Origin: an uncultured Lachnospiraceae bacterium
GTDB lineage: Bacteria; Bacillota; Clostridia; Lachnospirales; Lachnospiraceae
Length of the DNA stretch: 64,000 bases
Direction: 5' to 3'
Assembly (NCBI GenBank): GCA_947643615.1
Contig: CANRWO010000007.1
Span: 33,808 to 97,807 of the forward strand
The notes beneath the pieces were generated by a model. The model was not told the origin of the DNA, made no database searches, and saw only the letters and a list, made by a program, of their open reading frames with translations. This document shows positions 9,149 through 18,563 of the stretch, in pieces. A program made the translations under genes and the position numbers. How positions within the stretch are numbered: position 1 is the first letter of the stretch; each line of letters begins with the position of its first letter.

Positions 9149-11827
9149 TCACTCCTCCATGCAATACTGTATCAGCAGATCCAGACTCGCAGTATTGTCC
9201 TCTTCCTGCAGCAATGCCTTTTTATCCAGCAGCAGCTTATACGCGTCTTTATAAACCGTCTCCTTTATAGGAGAATCTGCATGGAAGGCTTCCCTCATCT
9301 GTCTAACTTCCAATGTATTCAGATCAATTTCCAATATTTCACCAGCATTCTGCAATACACAAAGCAACAAGTCACCCTTGAGTTTAAAAAGAGATGACAT
9401 TTCCCTTGCGGAAAAAGCGCCTCTGCCACACTGAATGGTATGTATCGTCCGCAGCTCCCTTAACTCTCTGTCCAATACACACAAAAACATTCCGTCCCCG
9501 GAAAGCAAAAACAGGTGTCCGCCGGCAAAGTAAATTTCACGGTATGTTTCCATCCCATAAGAAGAACCAAAAATATAATACAAATCGTAGGGAACCAAAT
9601 ATCTATCCACGACACCCTGTTCCTGGTTCCAGCAAACAATATCCGATGCCCCTTTTACAGTATACCAAAAGTTTTCCCCATCATAAGCAATATGCTGAAC
9701 ATATTCGTCCGGTAATGAAAACTTATCTATTACATGTTCAGCCACATCCGTAATATACATCCTGCAGGAGTTAACTACAAAGGAATAGAAACGATTAACC
9801 CCCATGGTTCCATGTCTCAAGGAACCTTCGTCAGCTAGTGTATTCCACCAATCCTCTTTCAACGGTTCCTTTGTTTGCGCAATAAAACGCCACAACCCAT
9901 GTCCTCCATGGCAAGGCAGCAAATATAGATTATCATTCCATAAAAAGTATGCCCATGGGTCTCCTGTCGCAGCCGCATCGTTTTTTTGCCCTGAAATATG
10001 GAAAACTCTCTGCCCCCCACTCTCCAAATCATAGACATGGAGGCTTGACTCTCCTGCTGGCATGAAATAAATCGAATTTTGCCATTTTACGCACTGAACA
10101 TGCATTGGAGACATATTTCGGGGACATCCTTCTAAAGAAGTATACTTCACAATTTTTCCTGTTACTTTTTCTGCCATTACCAAGGCGTTGTAATTTGCAT
10201 TTGCAAAATAAATGTATTTTTCATCTTCCACAAAATCCGGCATGCTCAAAAAGGCTCTGTATTCATTGATCCTCTCTGCATTAAGCTTCCACTCCTCACC
10301 CTTCTCCACCACAGAAATCATAACAGGTTTCCCCAGATTCTGAAAAGGCTGTATGATCGCATTCATATCACCATAATAAACATCACACACTTCCACCGCC
10401 CGGTCTGTATTATCCGTCTCATCACAGATTCCCCAACCGGATTCTTTATAGCTTTCCAAAATCTTTTGATACCGCTGACCAAGTCCGATACTTACCTGCT
10501 CAAGTACTTTCTTCATAACTGGCTGCGGCCGCCACCACAGCAGGACAGCATCCTTCACCTTCTCAAAGGCACGGAGCGTCTCCTCAAGTTTATCCAATGC
10601 CTTATCTCCATAAGTTACATAAACAGACAAGTCATTTGCACTTAAGACAATTTTCTTATGATGGCCGTCCTCCTTCAATGTTAGAGGAATCCATTCCGGC
10701 AGAAGTTCTTTTGTTTCCTCCTTTACCTCAATCTGGTCAATAGAAACCAATCCGGCATCCTGTGCCCGCTGCTGAACATCTTTTACATACTCACGCAGCT
10801 GCCGCAGCTGCCTCGCATAATAGGGATACTCGTGGGTTCCTGTCTTCTTCATGCGGACAAGGTAATTTCCACTCAATCCATATATATACCGGAGTATCTC
10901 CTCATACCCGGAAGGTATTGGAATCATAAAATTTTCAAACGTCGCACAATACCCATCCTCAAACCACTCTTTGGGATATATCTTATGAGGACACTGAATA
11001 TAGTCAATATATTCTACCAAATAGTCACTCTCTTCCTCACTATACATCATAGCCAGATAATTTGCCCACTTCCAGAGCTCAGATGACACCCTACACCATT
11101 CTTCATCTTCAATCAACTGATGGTCAATCTGCAATTTACATGTCTGCTCCAGATAGCTGATTCCCAGATTGATTTCTTCTATTGCACTGATCACCTGTTC
11201 ACTTTTCACCTGCGCTGTGTTCTTCTTTACAGCTATTACGCTTTCACTGCTGTTTGCGTTTTCTTTCTGCTCTGCATCAGCGTCTTTTGAACTTTTTACC
11301 TCCCTGCTTACATTTTTAGCTAGCTGGGCGATCCTGCTAGTCATAGTAAGCAAATCACACTGCAATTTTCTGTCCTTTTCGTTCCGGGGCAGGTAATCCA
11401 GCGGAAAGATATCAAGTCCTACCGTAAATGGACATCCGTGAAACTGATCCAGCCATTCTTTTGCTATGCTGATACCGCTTCCGCTGTTAAGACAAGTATG
11501 ATACTGATCATAGCCTTCCTCAGCCAGAGGACTGCGCACACGATACCCTTCCGGCAGTTCTTTCGGCAATATCTGCATCAGCTTATTGTAATCCGGCCTC
11601 TTCACCCAGATATCCATATCGTCATCCCAAGGCACAAAACCCTCGTGCCGGATAGCTCCCAGCAAGGTCCCATAAGCCGCGTACCATTTCAACCCATGCC
11701 GGTCGCAAACCTCCGCCACTTTCTGCAGCACTTCCAGCTCCGCCGCCCATAACGTCTTCATAGTAGCATCCAGATAAAAACCGTCACGAACCTCCTGTTC
11801 AAAAAAACCTTCCTGAAATTCCAGCAT
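9149..11827 (-). CDS. LicD-family phosphotransferase with large C-terminal beta-propeller-like domain
   Basis: 892 residues. Residues 25-340 are a LicD domain (nucleotidyltransferase fold): WYAAYGTLLGAIRHEGF at 48-64 and the metal site PWDDDMDIW at 66-74 are diagnostic. LicD proteins move phosphocholine, or other phospho-alcohols, from the CDP-linked form to glycans and teichoic acids. Typical LicD proteins have about 270 residues; here some 500 extra residues follow. From about residue 520 on there are repeated blocks of the form YFxxxxxNALVMxExxTGKI, HVYDLESGGQR and NFWYTVKG, which look like blades of a beta-propeller. The extension could bind the acceptor glycan. A strong GGGAGGAG ribosome site precedes ATG 11827. 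It is the first gene of the leftward unit ending in rfbH. Confidence 0.75.
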   Translation of the reverse strand: MLEFQEGFFEQEVRDGFYLDATMKTLWAAELEVLQKVAEVCDRHGLKWYAAYGTLLGAIRHEGFVPWDDDMDIWVKRPDYNKLMQILPKELPEGYRVRSPLAEEGYDQYHTCLNSGSGISIAKEWLDQFHGCPFTVGLDIFPLDYLPRNEKDRKLQCDLLTMTSRIAQLAKNVSREVKSSKDADAEQKENANSSESVIAVKKNTAQVKSEQVISAIEEINLGISYLEQTCKLQIDHQLIEDEEWCRVSSELWKWANYLAMMYSEEESDYLVEYIDYIQCPHKIYPKEWFEDGYCATFENFMIPIPSGYEEILRYIYGLSGNYLVRMKKTGTHEYPYYARQLRQLREYVKDVQQRAQDAGLVSIDQIEVKEETKELLPEWIPLTLKEDGHHKKIVLSANDLSVYVTYGDKALDKLEETLRAFEKVKDAVLLWWRPQPVMKKVLEQVSIGLGQRYQKILESYKESGWGICDETDNTDRAVEVCDVYYGDMNAIIQPFQNLGKPVMISVVEKGEEWKLNAERINEYRAFLSMPDFVEDEKYIYFANANYNALVMAEKVTGKIVKYTSLEGCPRNMSPMHVQCVKWQNSIYFMPAGESSLHVYDLESGGQRVFHISGQKNDAAATGDPWAYFLWNDNLYLLPCHGGHGLWRFIAQTKEPLKEDWWNTLADEGSLRHGTMGVNRFYSFVVNSCRMYITDVAEHVIDKFSLPDEYVQHIAYDGENFWYTVKGASDIVCWNQEQGVVDRYLVPYDLYYIFGSSYGMETYREIYFAGGHLFLLSGDGMFLCVLDRELRELRTIHTIQCGRGAFSAREMSSLFKLKGDLLLCVLQNAGEILEIDLNTLEVRQMREAFHADSPIKETVYKDAYKLLLDKKALLQEEDNTASLDLLIQYCMEE

Positions 11828-12299
11828 ATCCCGCTCCTCCCTGCGTGCCAGTGGCTGTCTGTATTATATTGAGACAAATTTATTCTTTCGAATATTGCCA
11901 GATATACTGCAGACAGCACACCGGGAATTTTTTGATAATAAAAAAGCGCCCCGTTATCCCACGAAAGCACTTTCCTCACATTCCCTATATTGCCTCCATG
12001 CAACTTTTATAATTATCTCTGCATGATATATCGGCTGATAAGATAAAAAGCCTTAGACAGGAATACAGGAATCTTCATCCAATGACAACGATTCCCAGGT
12101 GTACTACAGCGAACTTCTGGTGGTCGGCCTGCTCTTTTTCTGATACATTGGCACAGAATGATTATTTTATATGCAAGGGGGAGGAATGAGGCGGAGCATA
12201 AAATATAGTGAAACAACGTGCCGACTGTGATAAAATAAATTTAATGAAAACACGGAACTGCAAAATGGCAAACCAACAAATTACAAAAAGGAGTCCCCT
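11828..12299. other. Divergent intergenic region between licD-like gene and plus-strand glycosyltransferase
   Basis: 472 bases without a convincing gene. It must hold the promoters of two divergent units. On the minus strand a perfect sigma-D -10 (GCCGATAT) is seen (entered separately). For the plus-strand gene I see AAAAGGAG at 12286-12293 as ribosome site and A/T-rich hexamers (TATAGT near 12204, TAAAAT near 12231) but no -35 match I would defend. The open frame at 11758-12003 on the minus strand lacks a recognisable family and a good ribosome site and overlaps the licD-like gene. Confidence 0.6.
12028..12055 (-). promoter_or_regulatory. Possible sigma-D (FliA) promoter for the licD-like to rfbH unit
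   Basis: The minus strand reads TAAG (52-55) - 16 bases - GCCGATAT (12028-12035). The -10 is the sigma-D consensus exactly; the -35 differs in one base from TAAA and the spacer is one longer than in the flagellin and flgM promoters of this window. It would leave a leader of about 200 bases before ATG 11827. If real, this glycan unit is transcribed together with the late flagellar genes. Confidence 0.35.
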
Positions 12300-13469
12300 A
12301 TGAAAGTATTAATGCTGACCTGGAAGAGCTTTGGAAACGAAGATATGATCGATGCCTTAAAAGAGAAGGGGCATCAAGTAATAGAGCAGCCTTTCTCCGA
12401 CAAAGGCGAGAAATCGGATGAACAGTTGGAGCAGGAACTGACTGCCCACATCCGCAAAAATTCCCCTGACTTCCTTTTTTCCTTCAATTATTTTCCGGTG
12501 GCTTCCCTGGCCTGTAAGAAGCTTGGGATTCCCTATGTTGCGTGGGTCTATGACAGTCCCTATGTGCGGCTTTACCACTACTCCATCAATTATCCCACAA
12601 ACCATGTCTTTGTCTTCGACAGGCAGCAGTACCTGGAGTTCCACAATGCGGGCATCCAAACGGTACACTACCTTCCCATGGCCGCCAACACGAAACGTCT
12701 GTCCGCCATGGCAGATTTTGCAACCTTTCGGAAGACCGAATGGTATAACCGCCATCCGGTGGCTTTCATCGGCTCCCTTTACACGGAAAAACACCAATTC
12801 TATCAGCGTATGGAGGGAAAGATTTCCCCCTATACCAAAGGATATCTGGAAGGCCTGATGGCTGCCCAGTTACAGATATACGGCTATAATTTCATACAGG
12901 AATCCCTGCATGGGGACGTACTGGCAGATATGCAGAAGGCCCTCCCTCTCACCCCGGGCGCGGACAGCGTAGAAAGTGTAGAGTATCTCTTTGCCCAATA
13001 TGTGGTAAACCGGCAGATCACTGCCTTGGAACGGCGGAATCTTCTGACTGCAGTATCAGGACTCTATGGCCTGGACCTTTACACCCCCGACCAGTCCATA
13101 ACGCTTCCCAACTGCACAAATCACGGCTCCGTAGACTATTACGACTTTGCCCCTTACGTATTCAAAAAAGCTAAGGTCAACCTGAATATTTCCCTGCGCA
13201 GCATTTTAAGCGGAATCCCTTTGAGAGCCTTTGATATTATGGGAGCAGGAGGATTCTTGCTGACCAATTATCAGGAAGATTTTATGAACTTTTTTGTTCC
13301 GGGGGAGGACTTTGCATTTTATGAAAGTAAGGCAGATCTGTTGGATAAAATTGGTTACTACCTGAATCATGAAGCCGAGCGGGCACAAATAGCGGAAAAC
13401 GGCCTGCGGAAAATCTCCGCAGACCATACCTATGTGCAGCGCGTGGAAGAAATACTCAGTTACCTGTAG
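12300..13469 (+). CDS. CgeB-like glycosyltransferase (GT-B)
   Basis: 389 residues, the only gene on the plus strand. It starts MKVLMLTWKSFGNEDMIDAL, a first Rossmann strand; VAWVYDSPYVRLYHYS near residue 80 and VFVFDRQQYLEF near 101 resemble the N-terminal DUF3880 part of CgeB-type transferases. The C-terminal half has VNLNISLRSILSGIPLRAFDIMGAGGFLLTNYQ, the signature-like strand of CgeB-family/group 1 transferases, followed by GEDFAFYES. AAAAGGAG lies six bases before the ATG. The stop is two bases from the stop of the convergent radical SAM gene, leaving no room for a terminator. Its place near the flagellins suggests a role in flagellin or surface glycan assembly; this is inference. Confidence 0.7.
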   Translation: MKVLMLTWKSFGNEDMIDALKEKGHQVIEQPFSDKGEKSDEQLEQELTAHIRKNSPDFLFSFNYFPVASLACKKLGIPYVAWVYDSPYVRLYHYSINYPTNHVFVFDRQQYLEFHNAGIQTVHYLPMAANTKRLSAMADFATFRKTEWYNRHPVAFIGSLYTEKHQFYQRMEGKISPYTKGYLEGLMAAQLQIYGYNFIQESLHGDVLADMQKALPLTPGADSVESVEYLFAQYVVNRQITALERRNLLTAVSGLYGLDLYTPDQSITLPNCTNHGSVDYYDFAPYVFKKAKVNLNISLRSILSGIPLRAFDIMGAGGFLLTNYQEDFMNFFVPGEDFAFYESKADLLDKIGYYLNHEAERAQIAENGLRKISADHTYVQRVEEILSYL

Positions 13470-13471
13470 CT

Positions 13472-14602
13472 TTACTCCACCCAATCCTCCAACACACTGT
13501 TCTTTCCCACGATCTCCCATGCACAGGCCTTACCCTCTGTACAGTAGCGGCAGCGCCGCATGGGAACCAACAGCAGCGCCTTAAGCATAGGAGCCGTCAT
13601 AGTTTCATCATACAGATCCACTCCCTCATCCGCCGGCAGCTCCTGCCCAAATGCAGCGTTGAAATATTTGGTGGTAAAGGGCGTATAACAGGGCGCTGCC
13701 TTCCCATTATGCAGGCAAGTACACGTCGCTTGAAAACAGCTGTAAAAAAAGTCCTCGTCCCCCTGAGGTACAAGCGTCTGGGTCTTATTAAACTCCGTGA
13801 TCATGGGGGTAATGGTATAAGGTATCCCCTTTTCGAACAGGAATCTCTGTATCTCCTGCACCTTATCCTCCAAAGGAGGATAAAAGGAGATGTGGAAAAA
13901 TGCCATATTCTCCTTCATGCATTCCAGCAAAGCAGGCTCCAGGCGGTCTATCAGCATCCCGTTAGTCACTATTGTGATTATGCTGGCAGGATACAGCTTT
14001 CTTGTAAACTCAATGAACCGGGGAAGCTCCGGATTCAATAGCGGTTCCCCCCCTAATATCCTTATAACCCCGATATCCCCAATGTACCTTTTCAGCTGCC
14101 GCAGGTCCTCCGTAAAACTATCAAACTCCGTATAAACCGGCTGCTGTACCAGAGGCGAATAGTGGGTACAGTATTTACAGTTCAAGTTACAGTGATCCGC
14201 CACATGGTATTCCAAGTACGGAAGATAAGGATCCTGCAGCATAGGGGTGATCAGGCCGGCTATGGCCTCAGGTTGGTTCCTGATCTGCGGGTTCAGCCGT
14301 ATTCCATCATATATATCTTCCACCTCCACTCCCGCCCTGAGCAGCGCCAGCACCAGCTCATTCTGCTGGATATAATATTCCTTGGGAATCACTATGGCTG
14401 TCAGTTCGCCGGCGGCATATCTTCTTCCAAACTCCTCCACGGATATCTCCGTATCCTTCTGGGGTTCACCTAATACCACAAAAGCCCCCACCGAAATGGC
14501 GTCCCCGCCGTCCTGTACAAAGAGTTCGGAATATTCATTTTCTAATGCTTCTTTCATCAGGCCGCTCCATTTTGAGCTCCCGAAAACAGCTACATATATC
14601 AT
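13472..14602 (-). CDS. Radical SAM protein with twitch/SPASM-like cysteine-rich C-terminus
   Basis: 376 residues from the ATG at 14602, preceded by AAAGGGAAAG. Residues 1-120 are a non-catalytic Rossmann-like domain (MIYVAVFGSSKW...). The radical SAM cluster motif is CNLNCKYC with cysteines at 138, 142 and 145, followed by LGGEP, the GGE motif binding the SAM methionine. Near the C-terminus CFQATCTCLHNGKAAPC and CRYCTEGKAC supply at least seven further cysteines, as in SPASM or twitch domains that hold extra Fe-S clusters. Substrate is unknown: such enzymes modify peptides or sugars. It is flanked by CgeB-like glycosyltransferases and lies 60 bp downstream of one of them. No substrate peptide gene is visible nearby; flagellin or a nucleotide sugar are the obvious candidates. 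Confidence 0.75.
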   Translation of the reverse strand: MIYVAVFGSSKWSGLMKEALENEYSELFVQDGGDAISVGAFVVLGEPQKDTEISVEEFGRRYAAGELTAIVIPKEYYIQQNELVLALLRAGVEVEDIYDGIRLNPQIRNQPEAIAGLITPMLQDPYLPYLEYHVADHCNLNCKYCTHYSPLVQQPVYTEFDSFTEDLRQLKRYIGDIGVIRILGGEPLLNPELPRFIEFTRKLYPASIITIVTNGMLIDRLEPALLECMKENMAFFHISFYPPLEDKVQEIQRFLFEKGIPYTITPMITEFNKTQTLVPQGDEDFFYSCFQATCTCLHNGKAAPCYTPFTTKYFNAAFGQELPADEGVDLYDETMTAPMLKALLLVPMRRCRYCTEGKACAWEIVGKNSVLEDWVE

Positions 14603-14662
14603 ATGATTGACTTTCCCTTTCTGCGACATGCAAATTCCCGACAACGAATCATATTAGCTCTT

Positions 14663-15844
14663 TTATGGTAAAAACGAAAGCAAATCCTCATGCAGCTCCC
14701 GTGCACGAGCTTTCCATGTGTGTGACCCCTCCGCCAGCCTCTGCCCGGCAGATGCAATTGCCTGCAATCTTTCTTCGTCCGAAAGCAAGTCGGCAATGCA
14801 CCGTGGTAACGCTGATAAGCTTGCGTCAGACAGTCCATAGGACACCCAGGCATCCTTTGGCAGTGTTTCCTCCAAATACCGGGATGTCTCCGATACCGCC
14901 ACGGCTCCGCACAGCATGGCATTAAACACTCTCTCGTGGCTGCCGTCCTTAAACCAAGGCAATGTATTCAACACAATCTTACTGTCCCCCATCTTATCCA
15001 GGATTTCTTCAGGGGAAACTCTCCCGCCATAGCGAACATTGGGCAACCCGATCCAATCGCATCCTGACCACCCATCACCATACAGGGCCAACGGAATCCC
15101 CGCCTTTGCAACCGATCCCACTATCATCTCCCGGAAATGGGAGCTTACCGCCCTCTCTATGTATACACAGGAGGATACAAACCTGCGCAGTTCCTCGTCC
15201 GGCAAGTTTACTCCCTCTTGCCGGAGCATCCGCTCAACCGTGGCTTCTATCGTATCCGTAGGATGTTCGAGCAAGTGCCGTATACTGCGGTCGCAAATCT
15301 GTTCTGCCGGAAAATTCCACCCTGAAAAATCCGGTTTCCGTATGTAATTTGCATATAAGCTCCCTGCATACAGCACATCCGTTTTCCGCTCCGATATAGG
15401 TTTTTGCTTCCGGCATAAAACTGTACCTCCGTGTGCAATAAAACCGTTAGAGGTAATGTTGGGGTAGAAACGGCCAATATAGTCCATATGGTTGCGGTCA
15501 ATACACAATACTATCCCGGTAGAAGGCATACGCATTAAGATATTGTGATACCAAAAAGGGTGATCCACCAAAATATTCACACATGGAATTCCCAAAACCT
15601 CCCACATATTTTTCCCGGAAGGAGTTGTCATTCCGAAAAACATGCTGTTAAAAGCAATCATTGCCGTTATTGGCCCCGTCTGCATATATTCGTGTAGCAG
15701 TCCAAGGCTTTTTGCACTTTGGCATAGGTCAAAGTCAAATATTTCATACCCCAGTTCCAAAAAACCCTGTTTAAGCTGTTCACTGAACAAATTTAACGTG
15801 TCCAATTCCCCACGGAACAGAACCAGCCTCTTTTTTTCCTCCAT
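14663..15844 (-). CDS. CgeB-like glycosyltransferase
   Basis: 393 residues. The N-terminal half (RLVLFRGELDTLN..., CVNILVDHPFWYHN near 90, VLCIDRNHMDYI near 112) corresponds to the acceptor-side domain of CgeB-type proteins; the C-terminal half has LALYGDGWSG near 255, VLNTLPWFKDGSHERVFNAMLCGAVAVSE near 295-325 and ends with a helical tail, the donor side of a GT-B fold with the glutamate of HERVFNAM in the usual position. GGGAGA precedes ATG 15844. It lies 39 bp downstream of the DUF4422 fusion and 60 bp upstream of the radical SAM gene. It is related to the C-terminal part of the GT half of 15884-18535. Confidence 0.72.
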   Translation of the reverse strand: MEEKKRLVLFRGELDTLNLFSEQLKQGFLELGYEIFDFDLCQSAKSLGLLHEYMQTGPITAMIAFNSMFFGMTTPSGKNMWEVLGIPCVNILVDHPFWYHNILMRMPSTGIVLCIDRNHMDYIGRFYPNITSNGFIAHGGTVLCRKQKPISERKTDVLYAGSLYANYIRKPDFSGWNFPAEQICDRSIRHLLEHPTDTIEATVERMLRQEGVNLPDEELRRFVSSCVYIERAVSSHFREMIVGSVAKAGIPLALYGDGWSGCDWIGLPNVRYGGRVSPEEILDKMGDSKIVLNTLPWFKDGSHERVFNAMLCGAVAVSETSRYLEETLPKDAWVSYGLSDASLSALPRCIADLLSDEERLQAIASAGQRLAEGSHTWKARARELHEDLLSFLP

Positions 15845-15883
15845 ATCTATCTCCCATATCTGCGTTTCCCATATAAAATTGCA

Positions 15884-18535
15884 TTAGTTGATTAGCCGCC
15901 TGTAAATAGCTTGCAGTTCACCATTTATATCCGATCCCGGCAACAGTAAATCCGGCCTTGCCGCCAAATGAGCATCAAACAATTGCCTTGCCTCATCAAC
16001 CCGATTTTCTTTGAGCAGCTGTTTGCATTTCTCCTTCAACGCGCCCGTTTCCGCCTTTTCTCTGGAAATTCCTACTACTGCTTCATGACAGTTCAGTCCG
16101 TTTGCCATTGCATATACATAAAACATTTGCTCCGAAAGAAAACCATACACTCGCTTATGGTAATCATCATAGCTGCTGACATCTATTTCCTCTGACGCTT
16201 CCACGAATATTCGGAACAACCATTCCGCATAAGCTTTCAGGATTGGCAGCTTCGTCACCACCAGATTCCCGCCGTAAAATACAGTCCCTCCCATGGCCTG
16301 GTCATACGCCGCTGCGTAGGAAGGGTAAATACGCTTCAGCGCCCGCCCTACGGCATCCATGTCCCCACCGTTATGGCTTCGCCCAAAATGCTGACGGTAA
16401 CTCCCCGAACACTCTGCATGCCTTGGAACAATAGCGTCATATTGTTCCAACAATCGGATATAATCTGCCTTATCCATTGCCTGCCCTTTTACGTTTAAAA
16501 AATACCTTCTATAATGGCATAAACCTGCATAATCTATATCCTCCACATTCTGCCATATCCAGAACAGGCCTGTCAATTCCCCATAAAGGAAATTTAGATC
16601 TAAAATATTCTCCCCCGTGTCATCGCCCAAATATCCCAGATCCGGCTTTCCATACCTTCCCACATGAAGGGGCACATAGATTGGGTCAGGAGGCGGGTCA
16701 CATTTAACATGGGTCGCCACATATATGGTCAACGCCTTTTTCTCCGCACTCTCGGACAGTCTAACCAGTTCCTGCGCACGGCGCTCCCAGGTATATTTTT
16801 CCAGCCCAGTACGCCGTGCATTATCCGCAATTGACTCCCGCAATCCCGGATTTTCCAATAATTCCGCTATCTTTCCCGGCAGTTCCTCGAGCCTGTCCAG
16901 GCGGTATGAGACGATTTCTTCCCCTTCCCGCATGTGCTCCCGCAGATACATTGTCTCTTCCGTCAGGCAAACCGCGCCGGAAAGCATGATATTGGCGATT
17001 CGTTCTGTCATCCCCGCCTTATGCCAGCTCATAATATTCAATCCTATTTTAGCCTTTGCAAGCTCTCTCCGGGATTCCTCCACGGTGGCATAAGAATGTA
17101 TCTCTAAACGTTCCTTTCCTTCTCTCTCATAGCTCTTCCAGCTGTCGCCATACACATGCAGAGTATAACCCGCCTTCAGCACAGTAGATATGACCTCATT
17201 TCGATAATGCCCGATAACCATTCTACAAGCCTGCTTCAAGGAAAGGCACAGTTCCGCAAAGCCTTCCTTATCTGTCTCCCTGCCTCTTTCCCGCAAAAAA
17301 TCAGAGAGTCCCCGCTCAAAAGTCTCATTGGGATGGAGAAGCATATAATCATAAAACTCTCTATCAAATCCCTCAAGATTCTTAGCCGAATCCTGAAAAT
17401 AACTTCCCATAAATACAATATCGTAGGGGCGTTCTTCTACCTCGCAAGGCTGCTTTCCCTCAGCCAAGGCACAAGGGACACCATAAGGAAGATTTCCGCC
17501 GGGCGGAAATTGTATTGCATTTCCTGTGTGGTAGTAATCTCTGATTAGCGCTGCATAATTTGCATCCTGGCACAGTATAAAGTAATTATCAGGAAGACAT
17601 CTCAGCACATTCTCAAAACGAAGTGGATTGTCAAACCAAAATTGAAACTTGGGCCCATGGATTTTCCGAAAAAATTCAATCTCCAACGCTTTATTCTGAA
17701 ATCCCACAATCCCTTTGCACACCATATTTTGCAGTTCGCCAAAGACTTCTGGATTATCATCTATTAAAATAACCGCCTGTCCATTAAGGATCAAACTGTC
17801 TGCCAACTCATCCGCAAATCCCTGCAGAACTCCTCCGCAGGTATCATCTCCCCGCAGAATAATAAACGGCGCAGTCTGTCTTGCCACCTTCTCATATACT
17901 CTCTCATCCGACAAAAACAAATTTATCTGCTGTTGAAATACCGGAAAAATGTCCTTCTCCCGTGCATATTTGCAGAAAGAAGAGAGTACAGGATCCGTTA
18001 ATCCCAGTGAATGCAGATGGTTCATATGATACCGTATCATATACGCGAGAGTCCGCGCAATTTCCTCCATATAAGCCAAACCCTTGTTTTCTGTCGGGAT
18101 ATCTATGCTGTATACTGCCTGCCGCAGTTTACAAGCCTCTATCTCACCGGCCACACGGCACACAAACTCAAAATTGGTTTTTCCGGACAGCATAGAGTTA
18201 AATGCCCCCGCCCTCTGAATCAGTTTTTTCGAAAAAAGTAACGCAGCAATGGAATCGTAAACCAACTCAAACGTTCCAATATAATCAGTCTTATAGTTCA
18301 CTGTCTTTTCGGAAAGGTATACCGTCAAGCCTTCCTTTTCGCAATCCGGCAAAATATCTTTTTCCTCTTCTTTAACCGCCGTCAGAAACTCCTCAATCCC
18401 TACTGACGAATCCAGCACAAATGCAACGTAGGGAGTCTCTGTTTGGATAAGGCAACTGTTTTTTATCCCTGCGTTTTCAAATTCATCACTATCCAAACAA
18501 AATACTGTGACTTTTTCTAACTGCGTCACCTCCAT
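15884..18535 (-). CDS. Bifunctional glycosyltransferase: CgeB-like domain fused to DUF4422
   Basis: 883 residues from ATG 18535, chosen because GGAGGA lies six bases ahead; an ATG at 18553 in frame has a weaker site. Residues 230-620 are a CgeB-like GT-B: LIDDNPEVFGELQ, FWFDNPLRFENVL, LHVYGDSWKSYE and LNIMSWHKAGMTERIANIMLSGAVCL. Residues 625-840 are a DUF4422 domain (capsular polysaccharide synthesis family): IYVATHVKCDPPPDPIYVPLHVG, GLFWIWQN and YAGLCHYRRYF. The two halves probably add two different sugars. The C-terminal tail is helical. It follows the Rpn-like gene by 28 bp and is likely in the same transcript, with the other CgeB-like gene and the radical SAM gene downstream. Confidence 0.75.
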   Translation of the reverse strand: MEVTQLEKVTVFCLDSDEFENAGIKNSCLIQTETPYVAFVLDSSVGIEEFLTAVKEEEKDILPDCEKEGLTVYLSEKTVNYKTDYIGTFELVYDSIAALLFSKKLIQRAGAFNSMLSGKTNFEFVCRVAGEIEACKLRQAVYSIDIPTENKGLAYMEEIARTLAYMIRYHMNHLHSLGLTDPVLSSFCKYAREKDIFPVFQQQINLFLSDERVYEKVARQTAPFIILRGDDTCGGVLQGFADELADSLILNGQAVILIDDNPEVFGELQNMVCKGIVGFQNKALEIEFFRKIHGPKFQFWFDNPLRFENVLRCLPDNYFILCQDANYAALIRDYYHTGNAIQFPPGGNLPYGVPCALAEGKQPCEVEERPYDIVFMGSYFQDSAKNLEGFDREFYDYMLLHPNETFERGLSDFLRERGRETDKEGFAELCLSLKQACRMVIGHYRNEVISTVLKAGYTLHVYGDSWKSYEREGKERLEIHSYATVEESRRELAKAKIGLNIMSWHKAGMTERIANIMLSGAVCLTEETMYLREHMREGEEIVSYRLDRLEELPGKIAELLENPGLRESIADNARRTGLEKYTWERRAQELVRLSESAEKKALTIYVATHVKCDPPPDPIYVPLHVGRYGKPDLGYLGDDTGENILDLNFLYGELTGLFWIWQNVEDIDYAGLCHYRRYFLNVKGQAMDKADYIRLLEQYDAIVPRHAECSGSYRQHFGRSHNGGDMDAVGRALKRIYPSYAAAYDQAMGGTVFYGGNLVVTKLPILKAYAEWLFRIFVEASEEIDVSSYDDYHKRVYGFLSEQMFYVYAMANGLNCHEAVVGISREKAETGALKEKCKQLLKENRVDEARQLFDAHLAARPDLLLPGSDINGELQAIYRRLIN

Positions 18536-18563
18536 GGCTATCCTCCAATCCATCCCTTCTTGT

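Noticed and set aside
11758..12003. 81-codon minus-strand frame upstream of the LicD gene
   Set aside because: Overlaps the LicD gene, lacks a good ribosome site and resembles no family I know.
12199..12227. Sigma-D promoter for the plus-strand glycosyltransferase (TAAA and GCCGACTG)
   Set aside because: Spacer is 17 instead of 15 and the -10 lacks GATA; too weak to claim.
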